Of a stretch of DNA of 64,000 nt, positions 24,057-33,456 are shown one piece after another. Below the pieces are notes generated by a model that was given only the letters and a program-made list of their open reading frames with translations, did not search any database and had not been told where the DNA came from. The translations under genes and the position numbers were made by a program. The DNA is from Glutamicibacter mishrai. Lineage in GTDB: Bacteria > Actinomycetota > Actinomycetes > Actinomycetales > Micrococcaceae. Every line of letters begins with the position of its first letter. The first letter of the stretch is position 1. The stretch is from contig NZ_CP032549.1 in NCBI RefSeq assembly GCF_012221945.1, positions 930,001 to 994,000 of the forward strand. The letters are read 5' to 3'.

Positions 24057-25193
24057 TCAGCGTCTTCTATTCAGACACCGGCTGAGCGCAATCTTGGCCT
24101 TAGTCCATTGTGGCGAAACCCTATAAATGATTCGCTTGAAGCCACTGACGCCGTTAGCACCGCTAGACCCCACAGGCGCCGGTGCCCTTACAACATCCTT
24201 CAGGAATCCAAACCACTCTCTGGGCTTCAACGATTTCAAGATCATGAAATATGCCCGCACCCAGCTGGATTCTGATCTCCATTTCCAGTCTTCGGGCAGC
24301 CTATTGGTGCGATCTACGGGCTCGTCAGGAAACGCATCTGTAAGCGCGTCAAAAAGCACATCGGTGCAAGCGAATTCCTTTGAAAACCGGACCGTTTCTG
24401 AACCTCCGATGCCAAGGGCTACTGCGGCATCGGAATAGTCCATGGTTTTCTTCTTGTGACGGGATTCGGGCCTGAGACCATGAAGAGCGTAAAGCACTGC
24501 CGCCGCAGGCTTGGAAAGTACAAGGGCCTCCGCACCCGCGTAATGGACGGCGTCCCTCCACCCGATTACAGCGTCAAATGCATCTGTTGGGGACTTGGTG
24601 CTGCCCGGGAAGTATCTATGAACGTCGATCTGACAGCCCCAGGTTGAAGCATTGAGCGTCACAGAGTGATTGAATTTCGAATGAAGCCATCGCTCAGAAT
24701 CGGCACTCCAACCCCATGGCTCCATGACGGTCAAGAATTCCTGAATTCTGTTCGGGTCAATCCACACGTCGACATCGGCTGAATGCTTACGATCACGCAG
24801 ACCATAGTCATATTGAATCGGTCCCTTAACAAAGACGTACTCAATTGAATTCTGGACGCACAACTTAGCTATCAACGCATAAACCAGCTCATGCTCTATC
24901 GATGTCATGACCGGCTTGGAAATTCGCAATGCGGTTTCAGTCTGCCCAGCACTGGCAATACCCATGTCCACAAATTCAGAGATCATTTGTGATTCGTCCG
25001 CGTTCAAGTCCTCCTCGAACACCGGTGAATCGACACCTTTGCGCCACAACTTTGACGCAGCTTCATTCAACATCAACGGAGGAGCTGGTGAAGCTGGAAG
25101 GACCACAAGCGAATCTTGCGCACCGTTGCCGTATTTTGCATCATCAGAAGTTTCGACCACGCCAAAACCGATCGATTTCCAGAGTTTCAACAT
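24057..25193 (-). CDS. NTP_transf_5-type nucleotidyltransferase with PqqD-like N-terminus
   Basis: 378 residues. Residues about 100-300 match the uncharacterised nucleotidyltransferase family PF14907: VFVKGP near 121-125, then RKHSADVDVWID with the D140-x-D142 metal pair, and later CQIDVHRYF as a further acidic strand. Residues about 28-85 (LMLNEAASKLWRKG followed by MISEFVDMGIASAG) resemble a degenerate PqqD-like domain, the peptide-binding module of peptide-modification systems. It is the last gene of the leftward unit flippase/pyruvyl transferase. The nucleotide, acceptor and role are unknown; homologues accompany HprK-like kinases and PqqD proteins in other polysaccharide loci. Confidence 0.72.
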   Translation of the reverse strand: MLKLWKSIGFGVVETSDDAKYGNGAQDSLVVLPASPAPPLMLNEAASKLWRKGVDSPVFEEDLNADESQMISEFVDMGIASAGQTETALRISKPVMTSIEHELVYALIAKLCVQNSIEYVFVKGPIQYDYGLRDRKHSADVDVWIDPNRIQEFLTVMEPWGWSADSERWLHSKFNHSVTLNASTWGCQIDVHRYFPGSTKSPTDAFDAVIGWRDAVHYAGAEALVLSKPAAAVLYALHGLRPESRHKKKTMDYSDAAVALGIGGSETVRFSKEFACTDVLFDALTDAFPDEPVDRTNRLPEDWKWRSESSWVRAYFMILKSLKPREWFGFLKDVVRAPAPVGSSGANGVSGFKRIIYRVSPQWTKAKIALSRCLNRRR

Positions 25194-25277
25194 TGCACCC
25201 CCTCTTCATTGAGCGTTGGGATTCGAAATTCGTGGCAATCTGAGCCAGTCGAATGACTCATTGCAGAATGCTCCTTC

Positions 25278-26528
25278 TCACTTACACCCACGAATGCTTG
25301 CCAAGGCGACAGATGACAATATTAGGCACACGCAGAATTCCGCAAGCGAAAAAGCCATGATTACCGAGTGGGACTCAAATGCACGCATGAGTCCCAACGA
25401 GAGGGCCAGAAGCAATACCAGTCCAGCCACAGCAACTTTTGCGACCAGGCCCACCTTATTCAGGAAGACCAAGGCGCCGTTTCCAATGACATTACCCGTA
25501 AAGAGCGCCGCACAAATAAGTGACAGCGCCGCAAATTCCAGAGTTGAGAAGTGCACCTGATTCGCAGAAACCACGTACGAGACAATCGGAGCGAAAACCA
25601 ATACAAGCACGAAAATAACAGGGAATGCGACCCATGCAACTTTGACGCCTCTGCCAACTTTCTTAGCGACAGACTGATCGCCCAACGGAATTCCGGTTTG
25701 GACAAACTGCATCAGCGGCGTCAGCCCCGTATTCACCCAACGGATGATCTTGTCAGCAAGAGCGACTACAGCGGCTCCTTCAGGCGCGATAATCGGTGCG
25801 ATCATGACAGGAGCTGACATCCGCAGCGTCAGGAAGAAGCCGACGACAAAACCTGAGGCGTTGTTTGCGATAAGACGTAGCGATTTCTTGAGGTTGAACT
25901 TTTCCAGTTCAACCCCAAGCTTGCGCTGACGATTTTTCATATCCTTGTTAGTCCATACGACAGCCATCAGGTTTCCCACAATGAGCATGGCTGGGAAGAA
26001 CCAACCGATATGTGTGATCGTCACCATTACAGAGCCGACGACTGTACTCACGGCGCGAGGTACCGAATTGTAAATTATCAAGGGCCGAGGCTCTCTTGAT
26101 CCGATATAAACCCACGCGCCGCTTAGCCCAAATACTGCTCCCGAGACAGCTGACAGTAGCGCTAGGAGTTGGCTCTCCAACGGCCAAACCATGACGAAAA
26201 CAACTAGTAGGAACAGAACTGGGATCAACAGGAGCAGCCGAGGCGCAAGGGAAGCGAAATAGTATTGAATACGCTCTTGCGGATTCATCTTTGCGATTGC
26301 AGTCAGGCCAGTGGAGTTCCAGCTCCAAGCAACTACGGAACGTGCCACATCTCCAACTGCTTGCCCAACAGCGATACTTACCCAAGGCCCGGAGCCAATG
26401 CCGGCCAAGACCAACGGCACGGAAATTACCGACGCCAAGGAGACGAGCAACGGTGCAAAACCAAATCCGCCCAGTTTGCCGGCTATAGCGAGCAAACGGC
26501 TTTTCGCGCTACCTGGACGTTGGCTCAC
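25278..26528 (-). CDS. Wzx-type polysaccharide repeat-unit flippase
   Basis: 416-residue membrane protein with about 12 hydrophobic helices, N-terminus FGFAPLLVSLASVISVPLVLAGIG typical of the polysaccharide-synthase (MATE-like, MOP) superfamily. It should flip undecaprenyl-linked repeat units to the outside. It starts at ATG 26528, overlapping the upstream pyruvyl transferase stop by 4 bases. Assignment rests on topology and position, since flippases share little sequence. Confidence 0.75.
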   Translation of the reverse strand: MSQRPGSAKSRLLAIAGKLGGFGFAPLLVSLASVISVPLVLAGIGSGPWVSIAVGQAVGDVARSVVAWSWNSTGLTAIAKMNPQERIQYYFASLAPRLLLLIPVLFLLVVFVMVWPLESQLLALLSAVSGAVFGLSGAWVYIGSREPRPLIIYNSVPRAVSTVVGSVMVTITHIGWFFPAMLIVGNLMAVVWTNKDMKNRQRKLGVELEKFNLKKSLRLIANNASGFVVGFFLTLRMSAPVMIAPIIAPEGAAVVALADKIIRWVNTGLTPLMQFVQTGIPLGDQSVAKKVGRGVKVAWVAFPVIFVLVLVFAPIVSYVVSANQVHFSTLEFAALSLICAALFTGNVIGNGALVFLNKVGLVAKVAVAGLVLLLALSLGLMRAFESHSVIMAFSLAEFCVCLILSSVALASIRGCK

Positions 26529-27781
26529 AGTAGCTCAAAGTTCTTCATAGAACGCTCACGGATAGCAGGTAACCGCAGCTTGATCAACTCGCTCGTCTCG
26601 ACGCGTTCTTGCCACAAGCCCGACAAGACACGAGCGACGTTCGAACCAAAACCTTCGGACACCGGAACGACCAAACGTTCCAATTCAAAAAGCTTGAACA
26701 GCCCCTCCACCTTGCCTGCCGTAGCCAAGGCAATCACGGGCGTGGCAGTGCTCAGGGACAGAATAGAAAAATGCATGCGTCCGGTTACAACAGCAGCTGC
26801 TTTTGACGCGATCCATCGTACTTGTAGGGGCGACAGTAACTCGTCAACGAGCAGGTCATCCTCGTTGGCGAATTTCCCATACATCGTTCGGCAGACGGCC
26901 AGATCGTCGTCAGTCTCTCGAATTACATGGGGAACGAACAAAACGCGAGCGCCGAGTGTGTGGATCTGTTCAACGATCGCTTTGATTTCAGGGGTCTGAT
27001 CCATGTAGTTGGAAATGAGGCCACTCACGTTGAGAGCAACTATCGGTTTATCAGACAGCGCTTGATCTTCAATCCAGTTCTTGACTGTTGTTGGCGCAAT
27101 TGTTTCGCGCTCTAGCGAAAACGCCATGTCCGCTACAGGTATCGCTTTGACTGCACCTGACTTGCGAATTCGTTGCCAAGAAATCTCGTCGCGCAAGTAG
27201 GCCGGAACTGTTTTGTTCGCTTTGGACATCGACTTGGCAACGACTTCCGGTACCTGCTCGCGCCAGCTAAATCCGAGCACGCCGCACCGTAATCCAACTC
27301 TCGATGCAACCCGGCACAAGCTCCATGCGGCGAGACTGGCAGATACATTGCCTCCGTCAATTGTGTCTGCGCCATGTACGAAAAAGCTCTTAGCCCCGTT
27401 GATTTCACGCGCGAAACGAATGGAGCTAGACAAGCGCATTGGAGGCAAAGAACGGTAAAAAGCCCTGCCAGAGACGAAAGTTACCCGCGGGCCATACGTT
27501 TCACGAATTTCCGACATTAGCGAGGATTCGAATCCATCTTTAGGAACCTTCATCATTACTTTTACTGGTCCGCTTGACCTGTCTAAGAATGACAAAAGCA
27601 TGGCGCTATCGCCAATATTGCCGTCTCCGGCTGGGCTCATAACGACGGTGAACCCATCTTCACTAGCCTTGGGCTTCGCGATCGTCGCACCAACCAGATC
27701 CGTCAGATGCAACACCTCCGCGTACAGGCCACTTCGCCATATCCTTCGAACGACGTTCTTGGCGAATTCTTTGGCCAACAA
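26525..27781 (-). CDS. Polysaccharide pyruvyl transferase family protein (copy 1)
   Basis: 418 residues, PF04230-like. SPAGDGNIGDSAMLLSFL near residues 49-66 is the Gly-rich N-terminal motif (GNxGDxA); FFVHGADTIDG, VLGFSWRE, and VVTGRMHFSILSLSTATPVIALA near the C-terminus are the other conserved blocks, the last containing the GxRxHxxI motif with the key His. The family adds ketal pyruvate to sugars of surface glycans from PEP. First gene of the leftward three-gene unit, divergent from the glycosyltransferase operon. Confidence 0.85.
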   Translation of the reverse strand: MLAKEFAKNVVRRIWRSGLYAEVLHLTDLVGATIAKPKASEDGFTVVMSPAGDGNIGDSAMLLSFLDRSSGPVKVMMKVPKDGFESSLMSEIRETYGPRVTFVSGRAFYRSLPPMRLSSSIRFAREINGAKSFFVHGADTIDGGNVSASLAAWSLCRVASRVGLRCGVLGFSWREQVPEVVAKSMSKANKTVPAYLRDEISWQRIRKSGAVKAIPVADMAFSLERETIAPTTVKNWIEDQALSDKPIVALNVSGLISNYMDQTPEIKAIVEQIHTLGARVLFVPHVIRETDDDLAVCRTMYGKFANEDDLLVDELLSPLQVRWIASKAAAVVTGRMHFSILSLSTATPVIALATAGKVEGLFKLFELERLVVPVSEGFGSNVARVLSGLWQERVETSELIKLRLPAIRERSMKNFELL

Positions 27782-28118
27782 TTTCTACCTCAACATTCGG
27801 CGAGTGTCGGGGCAAGCCACCCCGGTGTTCATGCGACGGTATCAATCTTATATGGATATCGGTAAGGCTCATCATTTCTTTTTGACCTGAAATACCGAAT
27901 AATCGAGGAATCTCAGCACTTCCACGTTTCAGTCGTGTCAAAAGACGCTTGTAAACGAGTCTCCTTCACGTATTACCGGTACATGACAGGCATGGCCGAA
28001 GGATCCAGCGTTTCAGCATTACTATTAAGTGAATGTTGTTAAGCAGGCACCAATTGCTAGTTTTCAAACGCTCCATGCGATGCGGCCACGCTTGGTTACT
28101 TTGAATTGAAGGGCTGAC
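27782..28118. other. Divergent promoter region inside the polysaccharide locus
   Basis: 337 AT-rich bases between the leftward pyruvyl-transferase unit and the rightward glycosyltransferase unit. It must hold promoters for both. I could not pick reliable -35/-10 pairs. No gene or strong hairpin is visible. Confidence 0.5.
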
Positions 28119-29150
28119 TTGAGAATTCTGCACGTTACGGAATGCTATGCCGGGGGCGTTAGTAGGGCAATTAATAGTATTGCTGAGAACTTTGATGCGG
28201 ACCATCATCTTTTGTATTCAGGTGACGACGCGCCCAGTAACTTATTTTCATCTACTGACACCTTGCCGACGTCAATTGTTTCGCGAATTATTGCTTTCAA
28301 GAGAGCCGTTAATTTAATTCGCCCCGACATTGTCCATGCTCATTCAAGCTGGGCAGGCCTCTACACGCGGTTGCTGCCTACTCAAACGCCCGTCATCTAT
28401 GAACCGCATTGCTTCGTATTCGATGACCCTCGAAGGCCGCGATTACTGAAATCCGTGTATCGGGGCATGGAATCGTTGTTGTCGATCAATACTAAAATCA
28501 CTGTGGCTCTAACAGCCCATGAAGCCAAACTTGCCAAGTCTCTCAGGCCGAACCAAAAGGTAATGCAACTGTCAAATGTTCCGACCATTAGCGCGTCGGA
28601 TCTAGCTGCGGTCCTCCCGTCAGTTGAGAAGCCTGGTAGCCAAAAACCGTTCACCATATCCATGGTTGGGCGGGTAGCGCCTCAAAAAGATCCGGACTTT
28701 TTTGCCCAGGTTGCGGAGATCGCTTCCGCGGCGGGCCAGGATTGGAACTTCACGTGGATCGGCGGGGCCGACAACGCCGATGATGAAAATGACTTAAAAC
28801 ACCGGGGAATTAATGTGACTGGGTGGCTCGACAAAGCGTCGCTGATTTCTGCGCTCGAAACGAGTGACGTCTATTTCCATTCGGCTTCCTACGAGGGTTT
28901 CCCTCTAAGCGTGCTCGATGCAGCAGCGATGGATCTGCCCATCATCGTTCGAGAACTAGCCTGCTTCGAGGGATTCGACCTCCACAAGATCGGAACACCC
29001 GAAGCCGCTTATGAGTCGCTTAAGTCAGTTGAACAATCAGCCGACTTCCAATCAAAGCTCCGGAACTTGGCCCGAAACCTGACCGAAGAAATGTCGGTTA
29101 AGAACCAACAGCGTGAACTCCAGTCCATCTATGGTGAGGCACTCTCATGA
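28119..29150 (+). CDS. GT4-family glycosyltransferase (first)
   Basis: 343-residue GT-B enzyme that adds a sugar to the lipid-linked repeat unit. It starts at TTG 28119 (MRILHVTECYAGGVSRAI, the N-terminal acceptor loop). The GT4 donor-site signature is visible: SMVGRVAPQKDPDFF near residue 183 and ETSDVYFHSASYEGFPLSVLDAAAMDLPIIV near residue 247 with the E-x7-E type acidic pair replaced partly by SYEGFPLSVLD. First gene of the rightward unit; its stop overlaps the next start by 4 bases. Confidence 0.88.
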   Translation: MRILHVTECYAGGVSRAINSIAENFDADHHLLYSGDDAPSNLFSSTDTLPTSIVSRIIAFKRAVNLIRPDIVHAHSSWAGLYTRLLPTQTPVIYEPHCFVFDDPRRPRLLKSVYRGMESLLSINTKITVALTAHEAKLAKSLRPNQKVMQLSNVPTISASDLAAVLPSVEKPGSQKPFTISMVGRVAPQKDPDFFAQVAEIASAAGQDWNFTWIGGADNADDENDLKHRGINVTGWLDKASLISALETSDVYFHSASYEGFPLSVLDAAAMDLPIIVRELACFEGFDLHKIGTPEAAYESLKSVEQSADFQSKLRNLARNLTEEMSVKNQQRELQSIYGEALS

Positions 29151-30184
29151 ACCTGTCTGTCAAAATGCCAGCAAGAATCCTAGATCGTCACGTAGGTGGC
29201 AACACGACGTATGCACGAACACTAGCTGAAGGACTTCAGGCTCAAGGCGTAACTATCAATCGTATACCTCAAGGTGCGCACCCAGCTTTGACTCTGGTCA
29301 ACGAATCACTGGCGGGACTACGTGGGCGATCTGACGACCGCGAAGTTTTGCACTACGTCGCGGATACAGGCCCTCTTTTCAAGACGCGCACTCCTTCTGT
29401 CGTCACAGTTCACGGCGTGGCCAGCAGATGGATCGATTCTGCAAGGAACATGACCCAAGAATTTATTTGGCGAACCCGCGTAGGCCGTGCCATTGCCAGC
29501 TGCGACGAGATAATCACGGTCTCTAATTCAAGTGCTACAGATATTCATGAAATTTTCGGAGTGGACAAATCTCGAATCCACGTTATCCATCACGGCATTG
29601 ATATAGGTGATTTCCGATCGCAACGCGAACTCAGCGCTGAAGTCTCCGCCAAAATCCCTAGCGATTACGTGCTCTATCTGGGCAACGTCGAGCCTAGAAA
29701 GAATTTGATGGCGTTGATCGATGCTTTTCAGCATCCTTCGGTTAAGGCGCTGGGCCTCCCTTTGGTCATTGCAGGCAAGCCCGCCTGGAACTTTGAAGAT
29801 TCCATGAAGAAAATTGAAGCGGCCACCAATGTGATTCACTTGGGCTTCGTTTCTGATGACGACAAGATCGCGCTTATGCAACAGTGCACGGTGTTCGCGT
29901 TCCCGAGTCTTTATGAAGGATTTGGTTTTCCAGTGCTCGAAGCAATGGCCGCCGGCGCTGTCACGATCACGACTTCAGAGGGCTCGCTCGCCGAAGTCGC
30001 TGGCCCTGCTTTGCGCTTTGAAAGCCCGAACACGGACTCGCTTCGTGAAGGAATCATACGTGCCGTGACGGATGAGTCACTCAGAAACTCAGGAACCCGT
30101 GACTATCAGCCTTGGGTTGAACAGTTCACCTGGGATCAGTCTGTAGCGAAGCATCTGGAGATTTATGAAGGACTACTGGCATGA
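29147..30184 (+). CDS. GT4-family glycosyltransferase (second)
   Basis: 345 residues with the GNTTYARTLAEGL acceptor loop, VVTVHGV strand, VSNSSATDI and VIHHGID, then LYLGNVEPRKNLMALIDAF and the complete EGFGFPVLEAMAAGAVTI donor motif (E-x7-E) typical of mannosyl/rhamnosyl-type GT4 enzymes. ATGA overlap with both neighbours (29147-29150 and 30181-30184) shows tight coupling. The sugar is not predictable. Confidence 0.92.
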   Translation: MNLSVKMPARILDRHVGGNTTYARTLAEGLQAQGVTINRIPQGAHPALTLVNESLAGLRGRSDDREVLHYVADTGPLFKTRTPSVVTVHGVASRWIDSARNMTQEFIWRTRVGRAIASCDEIITVSNSSATDIHEIFGVDKSRIHVIHHGIDIGDFRSQRELSAEVSAKIPSDYVLYLGNVEPRKNLMALIDAFQHPSVKALGLPLVIAGKPAWNFEDSMKKIEAATNVIHLGFVSDDDKIALMQQCTVFAFPSLYEGFGFPVLEAMAAGAVTITTSEGSLAEVAGPALRFESPNTDSLREGIIRAVTDESLRNSGTRDYQPWVEQFTWDQSVAKHLEIYEGLLA

Positions 30185-31245
30185 GAATCTTGTTGCTCCA
30201 TGGTTACAGCGCAGCCAACCTGGGCGACGGCCTGTTGGTCGAAGAGTCCCTGAGATGTATCTATGATGCATTTGGCGAGGACAGCGAAATTTCCGTGTTT
30301 GCCTCTCATCCGGAGACGTTTAGCCATCTGGGCGTCACTGTCTTGGATTCTGGACTTAGCCGGCGCGGCTATGACATGAAGTACTTGCGTTCGCTGTTTC
30401 AACTGCGAAAGTCCTTCGATGTACTTGTTGCAGTCGGAGGTGGGTATCTGCGATTCGGCACCCCAATCGAAGCCCTCAAGACCATGCTCATACATGGGCC
30501 GCAGCTGGTTGCCGCGTCTTTTTCGCGTGTTCCCTCAATTTACATGCCTCAAAGTATTGGGCCACTTCGATTCGGCAGCAGAAGGCCGGTGCAACAACTT
30601 CTCAAACGTTGTTCGGTAGTGGCGTTGCGAGATGATCGAAGCGTCCAGGAAGTGGGATCAATTGCCCCGGTGAGGAGAGTCCCCGATCTGGCGCTGATCA
30701 GCGGCTCCACAATTGAGCCCAGCCTAGACGAGCCACTGGCTAAAGCCGTCCTATCTGTTCGGGATGTCAAAGGCAAAGTGCCTGACGATGTCATGGAACT
30801 TTCCTCTCTCCTTAGCGACTATGACGTCTACGTCCAGAGCCGTACAGGTGGAAATGATGACACACGGGCAACTGAGTCCCTGGGCACCCATCCAGAGATC
30901 GATAAGACGACGTTGCTTGAGAACGGGCCAACTAGAGTCATTATCGCTGTCCGGTTACACGCAGCGCTCATGGCTCTACGCGCTGGGCACTTCGTAATCC
31001 ATCTGGCATACGAACGCAAGGGTTTCGGCGCCTTCGATGATTTAGGGCTGAACGAATTCGTGCACAATGTAAATGACTTCGATGCGTCAGTTGTCTTGAA
31101 ACAGGCACAAGCGCTGATGAAAGATAAGCAAGCGCGCGAAAGCTACGCTCAGCAAATCGAGAAGTCCGTGTCACATCGTCGGAGTGCCTATTCCACGCTG
31201 GTTACCCAAATGAAGCATGCCGGCAGTTCTACGACGAGAATCTAA
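30181..31245 (+). CDS. Polysaccharide pyruvyl transferase family protein (copy 2)
   Basis: 354 residues, PF04230-like. LLLHGYSAANLGDGLLVEESL is the N-terminal Gly-Asp motif, VAVGGGYLRFG and YMPQSIGPLRF follow, and RVIIAVRLHAALMALRAGHFVIHLAYERKG contains the conserved RLHA block. The C-terminus is more diverged than in copy 1. Expected to add pyruvate ketals to the same or another sugar of the glycan. Third gene of the rightward unit. Confidence 0.87.
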   Translation: MRILLLHGYSAANLGDGLLVEESLRCIYDAFGEDSEISVFASHPETFSHLGVTVLDSGLSRRGYDMKYLRSLFQLRKSFDVLVAVGGGYLRFGTPIEALKTMLIHGPQLVAASFSRVPSIYMPQSIGPLRFGSRRPVQQLLKRCSVVALRDDRSVQEVGSIAPVRRVPDLALISGSTIEPSLDEPLAKAVLSVRDVKGKVPDDVMELSSLLSDYDVYVQSRTGGNDDTRATESLGTHPEIDKTTLLENGPTRVIIAVRLHAALMALRAGHFVIHLAYERKGFGAFDDLGLNEFVHNVNDFDASVVLKQAQALMKDKQARESYAQQIEKSVSHRRSAYSTLVTQMKHAGSSTTRI

Positions 31246-31300
31246 GCACCGTAAGTAACAAGAGTTGAGCACGCATCTAGAGGAAGAAAGGAGCTCTGGC

Positions 31301-32686
31301 TTGAGCCGTCAACGAGCTACCTGGAATGACCAGCACGCTTCCACGGGTAAGAAACACCTGCCGAAGAACTCCACTCCTCTCTATTTGCGTCTCGCCCTTG
31401 TGGCGATCAGCCTCGTGCCTCTGCAACAGGCGTTCACTATTAATATTGGCAGCCCGCTCAAGCCCTCCGAACTCCTTATGGCTGGGTCAATAGTTCTATG
31501 GCTGTTCAGCTCTCGAAAAAAGAAATCCCCCGCCGAGTTCAAGCTGATAATCGCGCTCCTGGCCATCTTGCTGTTATCCGCACTGTTCCATCTGGCGGCA
31601 CGAACGCCGCTTGGAGATTTTCTTGGCTACAGCCGATCGCCTGACGGTGATCTCATTTTCTACACCATCTATCCAATTTTCGTTTTGTTCATGTGGAGGG
31701 TTGCTTCCGAGGTTCCTCATGAAATGTTCCAAAAAGCTATCAAACTGTCGATTTGGGTTTGCTTTGCTGGAGTCGCGTTTCAGCTGGCAATGATGCAGAT
31801 GGACCGGGTCGACATACTCGAGTTGTTCTCGTACGAAACAAAGATCCGTAGCGAGTCGCTCACCGGTTCAGGCGAAGGGGCCATGAGAAATGGAACTTTC
31901 ACAGAAGGTCAGCATCTGGGGTTCTTCTCGGCAATTTCAGTGTTGGTTGCTTGGCGATGCCGAGCGTACCTGACCCTTAGCGTTGCGCTGTTTACATTGG
32001 CTTATTCGCAGTCAACTACGGGAATTGTGGGCTTGGTGCTCGTAGTTTTCCTTCTGGTTTTGATGAGACCGTCTACGCGTGCTGCAATCAAGATCGGTAT
32101 GGGGTTAGCTGCTTCCGTCATCACCGTGTTGCTCGTAGACAGTCTGCGAAACCTGATCATTCTCCAGGCTGCGAAGCTCGGTCTTGCGGCTGGATCTCAC
32201 CAGATTGAGGGTGCGACGGCATCAATTGAGGTACGTAGCCTCAAGACCGAAATTGCTTGGCGCATGATGTGGGATAACCCAATTCTGGGCGTCGGTCCCG
32301 GAAGATTCGGTTTCTGGTACTTTAAGGATCCAGCGTCGATCGATTCGCCATTCTGGTATTTTCTCCCAGATCGCAGAACCATTGCTGAAAATGCCTATAT
32401 GCAGATCGGTTCCGAGCTGGGAGTAATAGCCCTGTTGGTTTTCATAGCGTTCATGTGGAGCCTCTTGAAGCGCGTTCGCAGGAACGACAAGACCCTGCTC
32501 GGTGTGTTCTTCTTGATCGCGCTAGGTATAGCTTCGCAGTCGTCGTGGACCTTCATCCCAATTTGGATCTTCTCGGCCTTCATCATTTCCGGGACCTATG
32601 AGAGTGATCCGGACGTTGATCCAGCTCTCGTGGGGATCAATCAGGGAATGATCGCTGATCCCAGAAAACCCAATTCTGTCGACTAG
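31301..32686 (+). CDS. O-antigen-ligase/Wzy-type polymerase
   Basis: Membrane protein of about 461 residues with ten or more hydrophobic helices. I choose TTG 31301 because AAGGAG (31288-31293) lies 7 bases before it; TTG 31265 would add 12 residues without a Shine-Dalgarno. MMWDNPILGVGPGRFGFWY and the following AENAYMQIGSELGVIALLVF are the PF04932 (Wzy_C) signature, with a long outer loop before it. It should polymerise flipped repeat units. It converges on the signal peptidase gene, and the two stop codons share the four bases CTAG at 32683-32686. Confidence 0.87.
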   Translation: MSRQRATWNDQHASTGKKHLPKNSTPLYLRLALVAISLVPLQQAFTINIGSPLKPSELLMAGSIVLWLFSSRKKKSPAEFKLIIALLAILLLSALFHLAARTPLGDFLGYSRSPDGDLIFYTIYPIFVLFMWRVASEVPHEMFQKAIKLSIWVCFAGVAFQLAMMQMDRVDILELFSYETKIRSESLTGSGEGAMRNGTFTEGQHLGFFSAISVLVAWRCRAYLTLSVALFTLAYSQSTTGIVGLVLVVFLLVLMRPSTRAAIKIGMGLAASVITVLLVDSLRNLIILQAAKLGLAAGSHQIEGATASIEVRSLKTEIAWRMMWDNPILGVGPGRFGFWYFKDPASIDSPFWYFLPDRRTIAENAYMQIGSELGVIALLVFIAFMWSLLKRVRRNDKTLLGVFFLIALGIASQSSWTFIPIWIFSAFIISGTYESDPDVDPALVGINQGMIADPRKPNSVD

Positions 32687-33456
32687 TGAATCGGTCCCCA
32701 TGATGAAAGGGGCCAAATTTTGAAGGAAGCTTTTCCTACGACGTCTTTGCGATCTACCCATCGGTAGCAATCAACCGATTGTTGCTCTTTGTCGCTTCGG
32801 CATTCTGTAGCTCCGTCGTCACTAATGGCTCGGTGATCGCCAAGCACAAGCAATTTGCCTTCAGGTACTGTCACCGTCGGCAGGCATCGAGAGGAATATG
32901 AGTCGGAGCCACAGTCAAATTTATTGGCAACAGTGGTCGGGTCTTTGAACACATACGGTTCGTCCAGGGGTACACCATCAACAACCATCGCTCCCGAGTC
33001 AGAGCTACAGCATCTGACAACTTGGCCTTCCACCGCGATTACTCTTTTGACCAGCAGCTCGTTCGTTGTGGGGCCGATACCTAATAAATCGCCAAGCACG
33101 AACTTGATCGCATACTTCACTGTGGATTTATCTTGTACTTCGCCCTTCGAAGATTCCCAGGTCTCAACATCCTTTTTGAAAACTACGATGTCGCTTGGTT
33201 GTGGCGTTTTTCCAGCTCCGTATCGATAGGCCGTCTTGTCAACGACGATCCGTTCACCGATCTCTATCGTGGGTTGCATCGACCCAGTAGGAACTACGAA
33301 GAGTTTCGCTACAAATCCTTGGAAAAGGGCGACCACTAGGATCGCGGCTAATAGATGAAAAAGGGGTGACTTCAAGAAACCGCGTTTGGCATCATGTTGC
33401 CCCTCGTTGGCTCGTTGCACCGGCATTCCCATCAATTCACTAGAATTCTGCGACAT
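32683..33456 (-). CDS. lepB: Signal peptidase I
   Basis: 257-residue type I signal peptidase, membrane-anchored by one N-terminal helix (about residues 33-52) with the catalytic domain outside. The nucleophile is S59 in PTGSMQPT and the general base K137 in LLVKRVIAVEGQ; GDHRAISDD is the box E variant of GDNRxxSxDS, with His in place of Asn. Two cysteine pairs (CC and two single Cys) in the insert are unusual. The start may be ATG 33456 or GTG 33459, overlapping the upstream kinase-like gene by about 17 bases. It is last in the wzc unit, so it looks dedicated to this locus. Confidence 0.9.
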   Translation of the reverse strand: MSQNSSELMGMPVQRANEGQHDAKRGFLKSPLFHLLAAILVVALFQGFVAKLFVVPTGSMQPTIEIGERIVVDKTAYRYGAGKTPQPSDIVVFKKDVETWESSKGEVQDKSTVKYAIKFVLGDLLGIGPTTNELLVKRVIAVEGQVVRCCSSDSGAMVVDGVPLDEPYVFKDPTTVANKFDCGSDSYSSRCLPTVTVPEGKLLVLGDHRAISDDGATECRSDKEQQSVDCYRWVDRKDVVGKASFKIWPLSSWGPIH

